From Capitulum mitella (Eukaryota; Arthropoda; Thecostraca; Pollicipedomorpha; Pollicipedidae), in NCBI GenBank assembly GCA_030062745.1, contig CP099843.1, positions 20,378,997 to 20,442,996 of the forward strand: DNA of 64,000 bases, given 5' to 3'. How positions within the stretch are numbered: position 1 is the stretch's first letter; each line of letters begins with the position of its first letter. Below are positions 23,301 to 37,500 of the stretch, piece after piece. Below the pieces are notes generated by a model that searched no databases, was not told where the DNA came from, and saw only the letters and a list, made by a program, of their open reading frames with translations. The position numbers and the translations under genes are program-made.

Positions 23301-26300
23301 AAATCCAACACATTTTCGAAAAATTTAGACGCTCGTCGCTTCCGGGCGCTTGATCTCGGAAACAGCCGGCCGCACCGACACAAAATCGGGCGCGTTCGAC
23401 AGAGAATCGATTGGAGAACTGTATCGCATGGAAGAGGCGGTGGCGGGACTGGCAAATGGTGCGCATTGGCCTCGGGAACGCAAAAAATGTCCGTTTTGCA
23501 AGGTTCCAAAATGGGGTCATAATCTCGGAAATTGTTAAACATGCGGATTCGAGGACACGATGACTAACCACAGCAAGGTACCGGCAGGGAAACATGGCGG
23601 AGTCGACCTCATCCGCCGCACGGAGTAGCTGTGGCGCGCGCTCAAAGTGATTTTTACTGTGATTCCGAATGCAAAGGCGCCTATGACTGATATGAAACTG
23701 GAACCAACGGAAGGCCCGTCCTTTTGTCGTTCTGATCATCTCAAACACTAATCAGACGTGCCGCTGCCCGCCGGCTATGCGACGCCATGCGGACCGATGC
23801 AGGGGGCGATTTCGCCCATTTTCAATCGAGTTCCAGGCCATTGCCGACGCCACGTCCTTCCCGGCGCCTAATCGTTAACCGTGGTTCGCGCCGGGACCAA
23901 ACCTGGTTCGTTCGACAAAGAATCGATTGGGGCACAGCATCATGCACAACACCGCGTGCAGGCACCAGCGCATGACGCGTGCTAGCCACGAGAACACTTA
24001 AAAAGGCCGTTTCGCAAACTTTGCAAAATATGGTGCTGCTAAATTCAGTCTTCATCCGCGACAACTCGGCGACCATGTAACCCCACGTCACAAGGTACCG
24101 ACTGCATACCATTTCATAGGGCTGACCTCGTCCGCCAAACGGGGTAGCCGCGGCACGCTCTCAAAGTGGGGGCATTTTTGGTTTTCAGGTCTTTTATGTT
24201 TACGCCGTGATTGCGATGATATGGATGGAGAGGTTGTCGACAAGATGGACCAAGATGACATCAATGGAACGAACAGATTTTCTTCGTTTTGACGTTGTCA
24301 TAAAATACTCATAATTCGCCTAGCTACGCCACATCAGGTAAACCAGTGCACGTCGTGATATTGCGCCAAATCGACATTTTTTGAGAGATTTGTGTTCAAT
24401 TGAAGATTGTGGCAGCGCCATTCAGAGCATACTGTTAAAAATTACCGCCGCTTTGTTCCTCAATAAATCGTGAACACGCCAAAAAAACCCTCTGGTGTGT
24501 CTCGTGATCGGTTCAAAAAAGTCTGCATGTCGCGTTTTGCGCATTTTTTTCGCCGATCGCGATTGAAAACCAGCTTCTTTTTTCGTGTCTAAAATTTGTA
24601 TGACTATCCTGCTCGGTTTGAACTTGACACTACCTCCAATTCCGGGATTTCAAATACGCTACAGGACTAAAAACTTTGGCTATAACAGGCATGTGGGTTC
24701 GGTTCGAAGGACAATGTACAATTGATTGGAAAGCTCTTTCGCTGATGGTAACAAGGAAGCTGTGCCTAGTATGAAAACGCCATTGTGAATTACACATATG
24801 GTAGCGTTCTCAGTTTTCTCCGGTCAATACTCGTCCCCACACGAAATGCAGCTCTGGCTCGAATGGTGTATGATGGAGACGGTTTCTGAAATCAATGTCG
24901 ATCGCAATAACATTCTCCAGAAAGCAAGCCATCACACACATATAACATGAAAATAAACGGCAAAAACAATAGACACACGACATGACATCATAAAAACAAA
25001 CGATTCGAAAAAGCAACTTGAGTTGCGGCGAGCAAAACTTAAACCTACCGCCTCGCAGCCATCACAAGATTTGTGCAACCCAGATCAGGGCCACTGAGCA
25101 AACCATCAGCGGCGCCACCGCGCGGCCGCCCAACAGCAATGGTGGAGAAAAGCTCGAATACATTGCAATGTAACCATCTTCTAAGCAAATATTAATCAAA
25201 AGAAAAGAACCTAATCCCGCTAAACAATGAATAAGTTTACAAAAGGATTTCTCACCGAAAGCTGATCCGATATGGCCGATGAACACTTGAACGACGCATG
25301 AAAACAGGTCGGTCTGCCCCAGCGGGCACGAACCGCAATAATGCCGCGTTCTTGACCACGTCAAAAAGAGTGGTCGGCCGGCCTCCGCGGTCAGGAAGTC
25401 GGTTCGGTCACGTGAGCCGCAACTGACCGCGCCGGGGAGGGGTGCCGCCAGAGCCGCGACGCCCGGGCGGCCAGCGGCGGCAGCGCGTATAGTTTCTTCC
25501 CAGTTTTCTTGTAACTGCTCGTCCTCTACGTGGACGACTGGTTACGAGGAGGCGTATTCCGGGATCGCGATGGAATGCAGGTTATCCTCGTTTTGCGTCG
25601 CATTCTAAGCTGACCAGCGTAAGTGTTGCGTCAGCTGCGTCAGCCGCCTTGCTTTCGAGGGACACGACCTTTCCGAGATGACGCAATGACCCGTCCAGGT
25701 CAGCGAGCAGTTGAATACGACGCGGGGATAACCTGCATTTCATCGGGATCCTGGCACGCATCTGGTTTCGAACACTTACCAAACACACAAAACTCATCAT
25801 TGGCAGTTTTCCACCTCTACGTTTCGCAAGTTATCGCTTCAAAGAAATAAAATGCGAATATAAGCATGGTCTCTGGCTTACCAGACAAGCAGAATTCTCA
25901 TCGGTCTGGCACGCAAATCTGACATTTCGTGGTCTAGCTACCTGTATCAAGCACTTCCACCAGTTTCCACCATATGATTCTTCCGGCGGAACGTTGCCGT
26001 TTTGAGCAAATAGAGGTTTTTGATAAGGAATGTCTAAGAATGCCTTTACAGGCAGAAAACACGTCATGCTTTTCGGAATCCGTCGGGGAAATGTGATGAA
26101 AGGGGAGTACACTGCAAATCCTCGCGTCGATTCATCTGGTTTCGTTGAATTTAAGAAGTTTTATTTATTTTCTCGGGAAGTCTGCGTATAACACCTACGC
26201 CAAGCTGGGACCCAACAACTGTTTGGTGTGTGCCGAGTCCCCGGGGCTATATTTCCACAACGGAACATTGCCAGAGGGCGTCGGTTTCCACCGTCGTACG

Positions 26301-29300
26301 TTCCCGAGTTGGCACTTATTTTGGCTTCTGCACCCAGAGGCGGGTCGCGTATATGCCAGGTGGGCACCCAGAAAAATTCCCCAGATTTTTGGGTAAAAGT
26401 CTTGTAAGTCATGCATGTTCTCCATTTCACAAGGTCGCATCATGTGACCCAGGCGACCTTCTGGCTACTGCACTGTCAAGAAAGGTCATCGAATTGGACG
26501 GCCTTAAACTCGAAATCCACGCTCGGAGCAGTGTCTGGGTTCGCTCGTTCTACTCAGATGGGCTTCAGTATCGATTTTCTCCTGGCTGAACGCTTGCTGG
26601 TCGTAAGGACATCCGTTATAGCCGACAGCAGAAGGGACACAGGTACATGAGAAAGGCGGAACGCTGTTCGACATTCGTAAAGGTCATCACATAGGGATCA
26701 CATTTAAAGACCGCAGGAGGGATAATGATTGCCGTATTCATTGTCAGTTTCAGTTTTGTCAGTTTGTCAATTCAAATTCATTGTCAGTTTCAGCGTTTAG
26801 TGTCAGTGTCAGTCAGTGTCAGAGTTCAAAAACGATTCGAGCCTTCCCCATGCCTCCCCAGCACACACGTTTGGGTCCGTCGGCGCCCTCTTAGCATGTC
26901 GTAGCAAAAAATATATATATCGAAGAAAACCGGAAACACTTCTTAAACCTATGCGTAAAGGGTAGACGGAATCCGATTTTTTCTGGGGAGGGCGTTTTTT
27001 TGCCTCGTGAGCAACATTCGACCTCCAGGCAACGTACAGACCACATGCCCCTGACGTACCTGACGCCCCATACAGGCCAGGCACGTCTTACGAGGCAGGC
27101 GCCCTTCGCAGGTCAGGCGCCCGTCTTAACCTTCGCACAGATCGTGCACTCCTCGCGTACCTGGCATCATTCACAGGTCAGACGTCCCCGTGCAAATCAG
27201 GCGCCCCTCGGACGTCGTGCGACTATGCGGTCCGAGCGCCCTAAAACCCGAATCACCACTTGCACCAGGAAAAGCAAGTGCAAATGCTCCCATCATAAGC
27301 TGAAGAACTGTCTGTGTTTTGAAAAGATCATGAATTTCATTCTTAATCCATGCGCTTATGAAGGGGAAGTTGGGGCAAGATTAAGTATCACCAGCGTAGA
27401 CTAAGCATTCTAGCCAATAGGAAAATATCAAGGACGCCGCTACAAATACTGCCATATAGTGCTTGTACCTTCGCCATTTTCAAGCAGACCTTGGAAAAAT
27501 TTTCCAGTCGGCTTAAAATCACAGAGAGAAACAAGACCGTTGTACCCACGGCTCACATTTGAGCTCTTTTGGCAGGCGACGCCATTGGAAAGAGAGGGGG
27601 AGGGCGGGACAAATTTCTAAAATTTCAAAATCCCCAGCCAAGAAAATTAAACATTAACCCTGGTTCTGAATCTCTCTGGATACCGGGCCCTTTAACAGGC
27701 GGAAGAGTTCACATTCTATTGCGGCCCTCAACTCGGACAACAGTTTCCGTGCTTCATGCGCGACACACGCTTAACCCCGTCACAACGGTTGACCGACTTC
27801 CATGAATCACAGCGGGCCACGCAGAATTCAGGTTACAACAGCTAAACCACTGCCACAAATCGCAGCGCGACACATAATGCCCGGTGCCAAACCGCACAGC
27901 GATCTTCCGACCAACTCTAAACACTCGTACTCGACCTCCACCACAGGTGGCAGACCGCGCGGTGACCCTAAGTCGGGTCAGACGCGCTCGCAAAGGTTTC
28001 GAAAGTCGCAGGCAAACCCAATGGCAGAACTAGGAAAGAAGGGACTCGAAAGCAGTCTGTGCCCTGTTTTTGGGACGTTTTTACAAGGCATATTTGAGAA
28101 ATATCTCGCTTTCTGGAGATCGTGCACTTCGACGTGGTCATGTGCCATTTTTCCGTGCTTTTTAATATCACGGACAGTTCAGATGGTCGGAGTGTTTGTA
28201 ACCTGCCTACTTTGAAGTATTTTTTAAGAAAAATTCTGGTCAGAAGCAGATCCAGAAGCATGCAGAAGGAGGTGTTCATAGTTTCTTTTTCCTAGGAATT
28301 TACGATTCATGGTATGAATAAAACAAAGTTGGCGTGTGATATAACCATCTCTATCCTAAATTTGCCATATACTTCACTCACATATGCTGCTAACGACGTC
28401 TCCAGGAATCGATTTTCGGGTGTATATTTCGTCCAATAAAATGTTTAGTGAGCTTAACAGACATTTCGATCCGTGAGATATGTTTTGGTAAATCCATAAG
28501 CACTAAGAGCAAATGTCATGTATTGCAGTGAAAATAAAGCCAGAGGGAGCTCTATGTAAATGTAAAAGGGGTATTTTATTCCTTCTTATTCCTCAGAAAC
28601 TATTACTCGATTTGCGGAATAAAGCACAGCCATCACCATGTAATTATTGATCCCTCTTTTTCCGGATACCTGGATCCTCCTCTTAGCATTTCTTCTGCGT
28701 AGATAATATGGCATGTGGCATATAAAAATGTTTTCCAAGCACAAATAAGCTTGCCAAACTCAAAATGTGCTTCAGGATAAATTAACGTTGCCCAAAAATG
28801 CGTGCCCCTTTTATGTGCCCTGGACGCGCCTATGAATTTTTCAAAATCGATCTCTTAACACATGCAATATACTTATAAATTTTCGGTCGAATGACATGAA
28901 GAACAAAAATCAGTCATAAAATGTGGTCAGAAACCTCGTATGAGTAAACCCATAGTTTTGCCTTCATTTTTACCCCACTTCTCGACCTTCGAAATTTTCA
29001 GCCTTTCTTTTTTAATGCTGGCCTCGCTACAGGCTACTGAACGCTGTTTTCTGCTAGGGAATCGGACCAGTAGGTTTCGAGATCGCAGGCGGGCAGGAAT
29101 TTGCCCTCTCCCCCATCACGGAATCGTACGTAACGGGCAGGTACACGAAATAGGGTTAAAGTGATTACTAAGCGGTTCAAAAACACCTGCTGAAAAAAGT
29201 TCTGAAAGCGAGAACGTTACCCCGAAATAATTACAGTGAAGAAAGAGCTTGAAAGCTGACACTGCAAATGCAAAAGGCTAAAATTTCGAAAATTAAGCAA

Positions 29301-32300
29301 TTTTCTAGCAAAAACTTCCATGATTTGGTTTCCATTTGCCGTAAAGCTATATTTCACGAATACAGCGTTATGGCCAGGCCAGGCCACCGAATTTTTCCTG
29401 CTAGGTGAAGTAAGAAGCTATCGGCCTTCGGCCTCGCTTGCGAAAATACCATATGACTCGTTAAATATTTCTGAAGGTGCAAAAGCAAAAGAACACGCGA
29501 TGTGCAGTATTCATAAACGATGCTTCGCGACACTGTGTTATCGCAGCCGACTTTGTTATCTACCCAGTTTGGCACGTAATGTCCAATTATATGTGAAGAA
29601 GTAAGAGAACTGGATGAAATTTCGGCCATACTGTCGGTGCTATAACGCCGGTCCTCTGTCGTACCGAATATCAAATGTTCTCGTACACCTGTCATCCAGG
29701 TGAGCTCTTAACCTAGGGGAGAGGCGGGGGAAGGGCAGGGGGAGGACAGGGAGGATCGAATCGTTCTGGCATGGCACAGTTACTTGTAATAAAAGGCATG
29801 GACAGTTCAGGGCTTGTCCACGCAACGAAAGTATTTTTTTCCAAAAAAAAATCTTAAATATATCCTCCCTATCCTCTCCATTTCATTGACATCCGTCGCT
29901 GCTCTTGGGTCCGGGTTTTTAGGGGAAAATGAAAGTGAAAGTGAAAAATAACCGTACTTTTAAATAAAACGGCCGAAATCGGGGCAGTTGTCTTTTGTTG
30001 GGAAAGGGGGAAAGTTCGGTGGCCTCGACTTCGCCGCCCAATGAAACACATCAAGCTCCATGCCTGCTTGCCGCTATAAGGGATTAGTACACTTTATTAT
30101 AACTTGCCATAAAACATTTGCAGACTTCTCCGGGACGACTGATCTAATTGATTCGAAATTTTGTGTGTCTTTTTAGGAACTGACAGACGTATTCTAGGGA
30201 AGCCGGAGATCAATGCCTTGAAAAGTCACTGATTAATTACGTCTTATTTTAGAAAGCATGAAGAAAATATTACATATTTTAAGTGTTTTATGGCACTCAG
30301 TCTTATTCGTCCCTATGTGTAGGTTTCACCCAAAATTTCTGTGACTTCCGCAATGGATCGTTACTTACGTCAAGGTCATCTTAGGCCAAAATGATTAATG
30401 AAGGCATTGGCCTTTTTGACCTTGAAGGAGCCATGAAGCCATCGGAACGTCCCGTTTGCGTAGAAACATAAGCTTAGGTCCCTCTTTATCATAAATTATT
30501 CGGGGTCCCCTTTAAAGCACCCCGTAGGTCATAGCCAATATCCAATGATCCCATTACTATCTCTGTCTGTAGGATCCTTTGGAAGCCAGAATCCGCTGAG
30601 CTTACCTGCTCTGGGGTCGTCTGTAAGGTGATGACGTCCGGGGCGTAATGCTGTGAGCGTAACAAGGCGTCAGTGTAGAGTAGCAGATTACTGCTTTCAT
30701 GTGTATTTATTCCAACGTCTGTTGGAAAACATGTGTCGTCATTAAAGGCATCGACGATGACGTCATTTTGGAGGTATTGCCACTTTGATTTTTAACCTTC
30801 GCCCGGCGGGGCCATTTTTATACGCTCGCTTTGCGGGGAGAGGTCCTAAAATCACCCCGTACTGACTTCTGAACAAAGAGAGATAGAACAACGCAGTAAA
30901 AAAAAAACAATGTGTTCCTCGCCACGTAAGTTACACAACGATATGTGATTTTTGGTTCCAGGTAAACAGGTGGCCTCCATTGTCATGGTTGTGACCTCAG
31001 AGGGGCTGTGCCAACATGTGTCGTAGATTTCTTAGCAACATAGTTTCCAAACTCATGGAAATAAATAGATTTCGTAAGTATCAGCGTAATGGTCGATGTC
31101 TTAGCCATCCAAAACATTACCGGTTTTTGGGTTTAGGTCAATGGGTGACCTCTCAGGTAACGAAAATGTCATCATAGCTGAAATTTGCAGTGGTAGTCAT
31201 TTCATCGTTTTCATTTCATTTCATTCATTTCATCCCACCACATTTTTGTCGGGTCACCGTCACAGTCAAACGAACGACAACACTTGTGCCAAACGTGGTA
31301 CAATGGTTCTCCTTTAACTCGAAGGGGGTCGCCTATTTGGGGTCGCGACCACCTTAGTTACCAAGGTCACCGCCAGTGGCACCCATGTCGCTTTTCGGAA
31401 ATCGCTACTTGTCGAAAACCACCAAAGCCATCAAATTTGGTGTGCAGGTATGCGGGCACACGGTCTATCTTAGCGTGTTATTGCGACAGTCGCGATAGTT
31501 ACTGAAGGCCACCACTAAGGGCGCGCATGTATTTATACGGGACATAAGCTGAGAACCTTACGGACTGATTTTACATTTTACATCAAACGATGTTTGTCAA
31601 AATAATGTTGACGTGGTGGATCGTAATAAAACATCCTTGCAAAAGCACGCATCATTTATCTCGTATACCAAGCTACAATGGGGCGTTTAACGTCAATGTT
31701 TGCGTGCACATTTGACCTAGCTTGACTTCTGACAACCTGGCCTTTTATACCGATACACTAAAATCAGGTCATTGACACCTGAATCGAATACATTTATGAA
31801 AGAAACACGTAACATGGCACTGTAATAACCGAGATCCAACAAATGAAATGTATCGTCCGATTTGGTAAAAAAACACGACTGACATAACTTTGTCTAGAAA
31901 TGTACAAAACTCGGTTACACCGACATTCAACGCACTGTTCCCATGACTAAAAAGTTATTTAAGAAAACCGTCAGGGGTCCTAAAATGACCCTTCCTCACC
32001 GGGCGAGGGTTAATGCTGAAATTTCTGAGTATGCCAGCTCACTGAGAACTAACCTAGCTAAATCATCTGAGTAAGCTAGGTACATTAAACGAAAAACGTA
32101 ATGACATTTAAATCCTAGTTAGAAATTTCCAAGCGAGACAGGACCAATATTTGCTCAAAAGGCAACATATTTTGGGAGTACCAATGAACACAAGTGCTAA
32201 CAATGGAATGAACCCATTTTTGCGAAGGGAGTGTATTTATGAGAGAAAATGACGAAAGTGAAAGATTCCTTTTAGAGTTTCGTCCATTTCTTTCAGGGAA

Positions 32301-34458
32301 CTACAGCTGCCTGGAGGCGAAATTCGTTTTGGATCGAAATCTTGGATTTCACCTGGTACAGTCGTACATCCCATCATCTCTCATTGTGGTTATTTCTTGG
32401 GTAAGTATTCGCATGCGTTTGTTGTTTTCGTAGCTAAGGTCGGAACGATGGACAAAGGTATTATCCAGCCTTGGTTATTCTAGGACGACATGACATGTTT
32501 GCGCATTGCGTCCTGTCCCCTCCAATGATAGCTGCGCCAGAAATATTGAAATGCAGAACACCAATTAGGGGAACACGTACTTAGCCACCTCAGAACAGAA
32601 AAAAACAAATGAAATTGCTCGGTAGGAATGCGACCTTCTCTTGGTAAAATGGGACTATATTGTGGAAGGTGATCACTGAAGGTGAAGCACTAAAATTCAA
32701 GGCGCCTTATTCTTTCGAAACATTGTTATTGACATACAGATCACATTTCCGGCACACGTGCTGCATGAACTCTGTTTTAAGCCATCATCGGTCGTAGCCA
32801 AATGGAGACGTCTTGCCTCGTCGTGAGTTGCGAGACGGCCCGTCGGTGTCACCAGTGTCGCTCGCCAACTCCCCTCCCCCTAGTTTACCCGCACGAATGG
32901 ATCCGGGCTGCCGGATACGGCCGGCCGTCCGCCGGCGACGTTCAATACGACGGCGGCCACCGGCAGCCGGCGCCGGCCGCCCGAGTGATGGGCCGTCGAG
33001 GCCAGCTGCGAGCTCTCCCCTCCCCCCCGGCAGAGCTCTGCCTCTTTTCGGTCGAGCTGTTCCTCTCTCTGGACGAATTCTCTCTCCCCGAACTCTCTCT
33101 CTCTCTCTCCCCGACCCCGATTCTTCAATTAACGTGCGCCCGTTTGGTGGTCGGCGCCGACCATGTCTGACTGGGGGCTGACCCCCCGACTCATGAACGG
33201 CTGGTCGTATGATGGAAATAAATACATCATTGGAAAGCTCGAAACAAGTAGAAACAAACTCAAAACTGGTTTCATTTTTTTGTTTTCGATAATATGTAAG
33301 CCATTTATTCCTTATATAAGCTTTCTCACAGGCGACTGGATAAAACCGAGAAGCGGCCTGGATCTCAAAGACTGTGATTAATGAAGTCCAGGGTAAAGAC
33401 ACCGATGAATAGTTAAAAGTCCGCAGGTGTCGATACGCGCCTAGTTTTTCCGATTTATTTAGTCTATACGCTGAAACGTTGAGTTTAAGACACGGCAATT
33501 TTCACGCCGATTGGCGGCGGGCGCCATAGCCGAACGCGATATGAATTAACAGAAACTAATGTTAGCGTTTCTTTATTTTCGCGATACAGGCCTTTTCATG
33601 TGATCTTTTTTATCCTAGTGGTTCTTGTGATGGTTTATCATGGTGAAATTTTGGGAATATTCAGTAGTTATCAGTTTACTCAATTGGCGGTACTTTATTG
33701 GCGAGAGTCTGTTTAATTCCAAAATATTCAATTTTTTGAAACTTTTGGAATTTCTTGGTATTACTCGCAGCTGTGCGAGCCAGTTCTGCCAATTTCAACT
33801 TGTTCTGAGCAATTCATCGTCGATTTTGACGGCGGTGCATTTTGGCTCATAACAGTTATTCGTGACCTGACATCACGTCAATGGCCGGAAGTCATTGATG
33901 CTTTGCTCATTGACGGTAAATGGATGTCTGCATCACCCTGCAATAAAAATGCTACAAAACATCCCGCGCTCTTAGGGAAATTACCACACCGGTATTTCAA
34001 GCGTGCAAGCGACGTCCCCAGCGGCCAGCCAATAAGCGCTCACCGGCGACACTCGCACCGCCCCCTCCCCCTTCGTGTGCATTTTGAAAAGTCGCTTGGG
34101 AGCCGACGGTTCCCACGAGCTATCGGCGGCGGCGGCTGATGCGACACATTCAGAACACGTCCGAGCAGGGTGGAGTTGAGGAGGGGAACGAGCCCAGACG
34201 CCGATGATCATTTCTGATAATAATGCACATTGTTACTGTAAAAAGGAGACGTGATTTGGCGTAATATCACCTCTCTGAACAAGCAGCACACTTACATGCT
34301 ACACATGGAAGCGCACATGTCAGACAGCTCATTGAGGGGCCATGTGATAAATGCTGATCAGAATTCATTAAAATTTTGCGCAAGTATTTTTTCATTGCGT
34401 CTGACATAAATATTCAAAACCATCTTTGATGAGATAAAAAGCATTTGGAGACCACCGG

Positions 34459-34504
<46 letters not shown>

Positions 34505-34528
34505 GTCCCCAAATGTTTTTTATCTCTT

Positions 34529-34579
<51 letters not shown>

Positions 34580-37500
34580 GCCGTCTGTCAAAATAAACTG
34601 AGCTAAATCCATTGTGAGAAACCCACAGTTGAGGAGAGGTTAGGTTGTCCGGCCTTACCCTCACCCCCCGTCCCAATAATTTACACCCAAAGACAATCCT
34701 GTCAGCAAGTATCTAAGGCGTTACATATCACGCTGTGTTGTATATTCTGTCTTCAAGAGAGTATGGTTTAGAAAAGTCAAATGTCGCTATCTCCAGTTTG
34801 AATAAAAATCATTTTTCGGGGACGTAGCAGAAAAAACCTCACGCGGCTAAGCCTGCAGCTATGGCTATTCGCTCGGGATACTGGAGAAGCGCCGGGACGT
34901 AGGGCCAGCAAGCATCCTCTTCGGCTGCAGCCAGGCAATGCAGCAATCATTCTGTCGAATGCCACGTTCGGTGGCACCTTCGGGGCAGAGTAGCAGCAAA
35001 TGACTGGAAACCGACATTCGGCTATTTGTTCACATCATGAGAAATCGTGACAAATGCAGATGCAGATGAGAAATCGTGACAAATGCGTGTTCCGTCTGGT
35101 ATGTTGTGTCAATGAAAACGAAAGTTCACTGTAACCTTTTGAAGTCATTTGACCCTCGCTGATATGGGGGTTTCTTAACAAAGCGGACGTATGGGGCGAG
35201 GTACAATCCCTCCGCGGCCATTTCCTCACCGTGCGTCCCAGAGCGTCGCGAAAAAAAACAGCGTATTGTGCATGACGAGATCTAGCGACTGGTTTCCCGG
35301 CTTAAAATCTCAAATCAAGAGGTGACTTTCCATGTGGGGCAAAGGTCAAAAATTCCAATCAGCAACGAAAAAGAGCAAAAATTGTCGGAAAATGGTATTT
35401 TTCCCATTTACAATGCAAGTTACAACAAAAAATAGACGCCGAAGAGTGAATGATAATGAAGCAGAACGGATATCATAGTGCTGCCGATCATTTATGAGTC
35501 CATCTGTTCCCCACATGATTGTATTTCACCCATAGGGCCCGACCCAGGTCATGCTAGGTCAGTCTTGGTCCACTAGGGTCGTCGGCTCGTGCGTTCTCGG
35601 AGCTACGAAAGTGTATTTTACAGTTATTAGACGCTGAAGTCAAATGCAGCATCTGGATTAACCAACACTATTGTCGAATGATATCTTAAGGTCATTTTAG
35701 GTCATCCAAGGTTATCTTTAGCCAGGTACCTATCATGATTTCGAATTGCCTAAAAATCGTGGCCTGAATGCGTTGCAGCATTTTTTGAGTCGACATCCAC
35801 CACACAATCTCATTGTAAACATGTGGCATTGTAGGCTCATCACCCCACGGCCGGCGCCGCTCCGCCCGTCGGAGCAAAAGTCCGGCCTTCACTGCATTTC
35901 GCCCTCTTTTTATGAAATAAACGATGAATTGCACCAAATTTACACATTCGATTCCTTACAGCTCAGGCAGTCCGAATACATAGATTGTCTTGCCAGACCC
36001 ACTTCCTATCGCATTTCTTGAGATAAAAAGTAACGTGTTTCCCTCCGTAACTTATAACCTCAGTTTTATGACTCAGACCTCAGACCCTCGGTAATCCCGG
36101 CATTTAGCGAAAGCATGCCAAAGATGTGCATAGTCTTGCGAAACATACAATTCCGAGTCGATTAATGTATATGTTATTGCATTTGTGCACTCCAGCCGTC
36201 TCACAGTGACACAAAAATGAGACCATTGCCAACCGGTTGCCTTGACGCGCGAAAACGGCTGACGTGGTTCCTGTTATGAGGCCATTACTCGTTACCATGG
36301 CAGCGAATTATATACATATATACATATGTATACATTAACCCTATTCCCGGAGACGAGTCTCAGCGGAGCGGTCCTTCGGATCGCAGCAGATCATCGCCTC
36401 AGCCTCGGGGTCGTGAGTTGAGGTGGCCCGGGATTGAGAAAGCCCAGAGAGTGCATGACATCCACAGGTTCTGGGCTATAGATAAGGAGTGGCTTTGTGA
36501 TTAACGTTATTTGTTGCTCAGTTTCCGAAGCAACTTTCAGGTCGTGACAAGATGCCCGAGTTGTCTCTCATCATATCTTGGACTTCCGTGATCTCCATCC
36601 GTCGTTTATTGGTGGGGAAACTTCAAATTCACTTTTGGCGTTTAATTTTCATTAATGGGATTGGTATGGTTCCAGTTTGTCGGTGTTCCTCTTTATGTGC
36701 CTGTTGTGCTTGGCCTTCGCACATTTGTATGTATCCAAAGTTCGTTTTGTGCGTTGTGAATTTTCCGATTTTATGCCTCGTGAAACTTTCAAAATTCTTA
36801 TATGGAAGTGCAGAAAATAGACTCAATGAATTGTAGAGGCCTTGCAGACTGGAAAAAAAGAAAGGATGTATTTAATATGCTACGACAGAGCGATTATAAC
36901 GTAGCTTTCTTCCAAGACATTCATTGCGGAACGGGTACGGAATATAACGTTTCCCCAGATAACGATTCCGAAAGTTCTTTGAGACAGTTTGTGATTTCCA
37001 AGACAATTGACACCATGATATTCCAATCATTCTAGGCGGAGACTGGAATTTGGTTCTCAGCGCAGAGTTGGACTCTTATAACTACATCAGACAAAATCAT
37101 CTCAACGGTCATCGTAAAGTAATCAGGATGATGAACGACTGGCGATTGGTTGACATTTTTCGAGAGAGGAATGGAACCACAAAACGATACACATGGCGGG
37201 TGAAGAGGCCTGTTATCAGACAAGCTAGATTATATTTTGTTCTACTTTCAGAAACTTTGGAAGGGTCCATAGTTAAGGTAGGCATATGTCCTGGTTATCA
37301 GGATGATGATCATTATGACAGGACATGCCATTCATGGATATGAAACTGACAGATTCCGAGGGGAAGAGGTCTATTCAGATGTAATGTATCATTAACAGAA
37401 GACAGTGCATATGTGTATATGATGAAACGTACAGTTCATGACACAGTGTCTCGGTATGCAGTCCCAATGTACAACAAAACCGTCCTGAACAGCTGCTTGC

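Larger units (their letters stand above)
14594..32296 (+). other. Channel intron 6 (17.7 kb), with minus-strand transporter exon and repeats
   Basis: It holds a perfect hairpin (16092..16133), the 17.1-19.3 kb degenerate array, a transporter exon (19716..19964, minus), a gag remnant (20200..21651, minus), a LINE 3' fragment (22640..23060, minus), a 0.5-kb tandem duplication (23340..24215) and TTAA-flanked elements. In 14594..16091 I see nothing firm; a slightly GC-richer piece at 15700-15910 has open frames on both strands that I cannot place. Confidence 0.8.

Noticed and set aside
23110..23748. 212-codon minus-strand frame
   Set aside because: Lies in the diverged tandem duplication, no motif, and the second copy does not keep the frame.
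25062..25364. Minus-strand hydrophobic frame considered as another transporter exon
   Set aside because: Hydrophobic pieces do not align with amino-acid transporter motifs and lack a phase-compatible link to 19964.
32785..33498. 237-codon minus-strand frame
   Set aside because: Arginine/glycine-rich composition tracks the CpG patch and then runs into a transposon copy; no family pattern.
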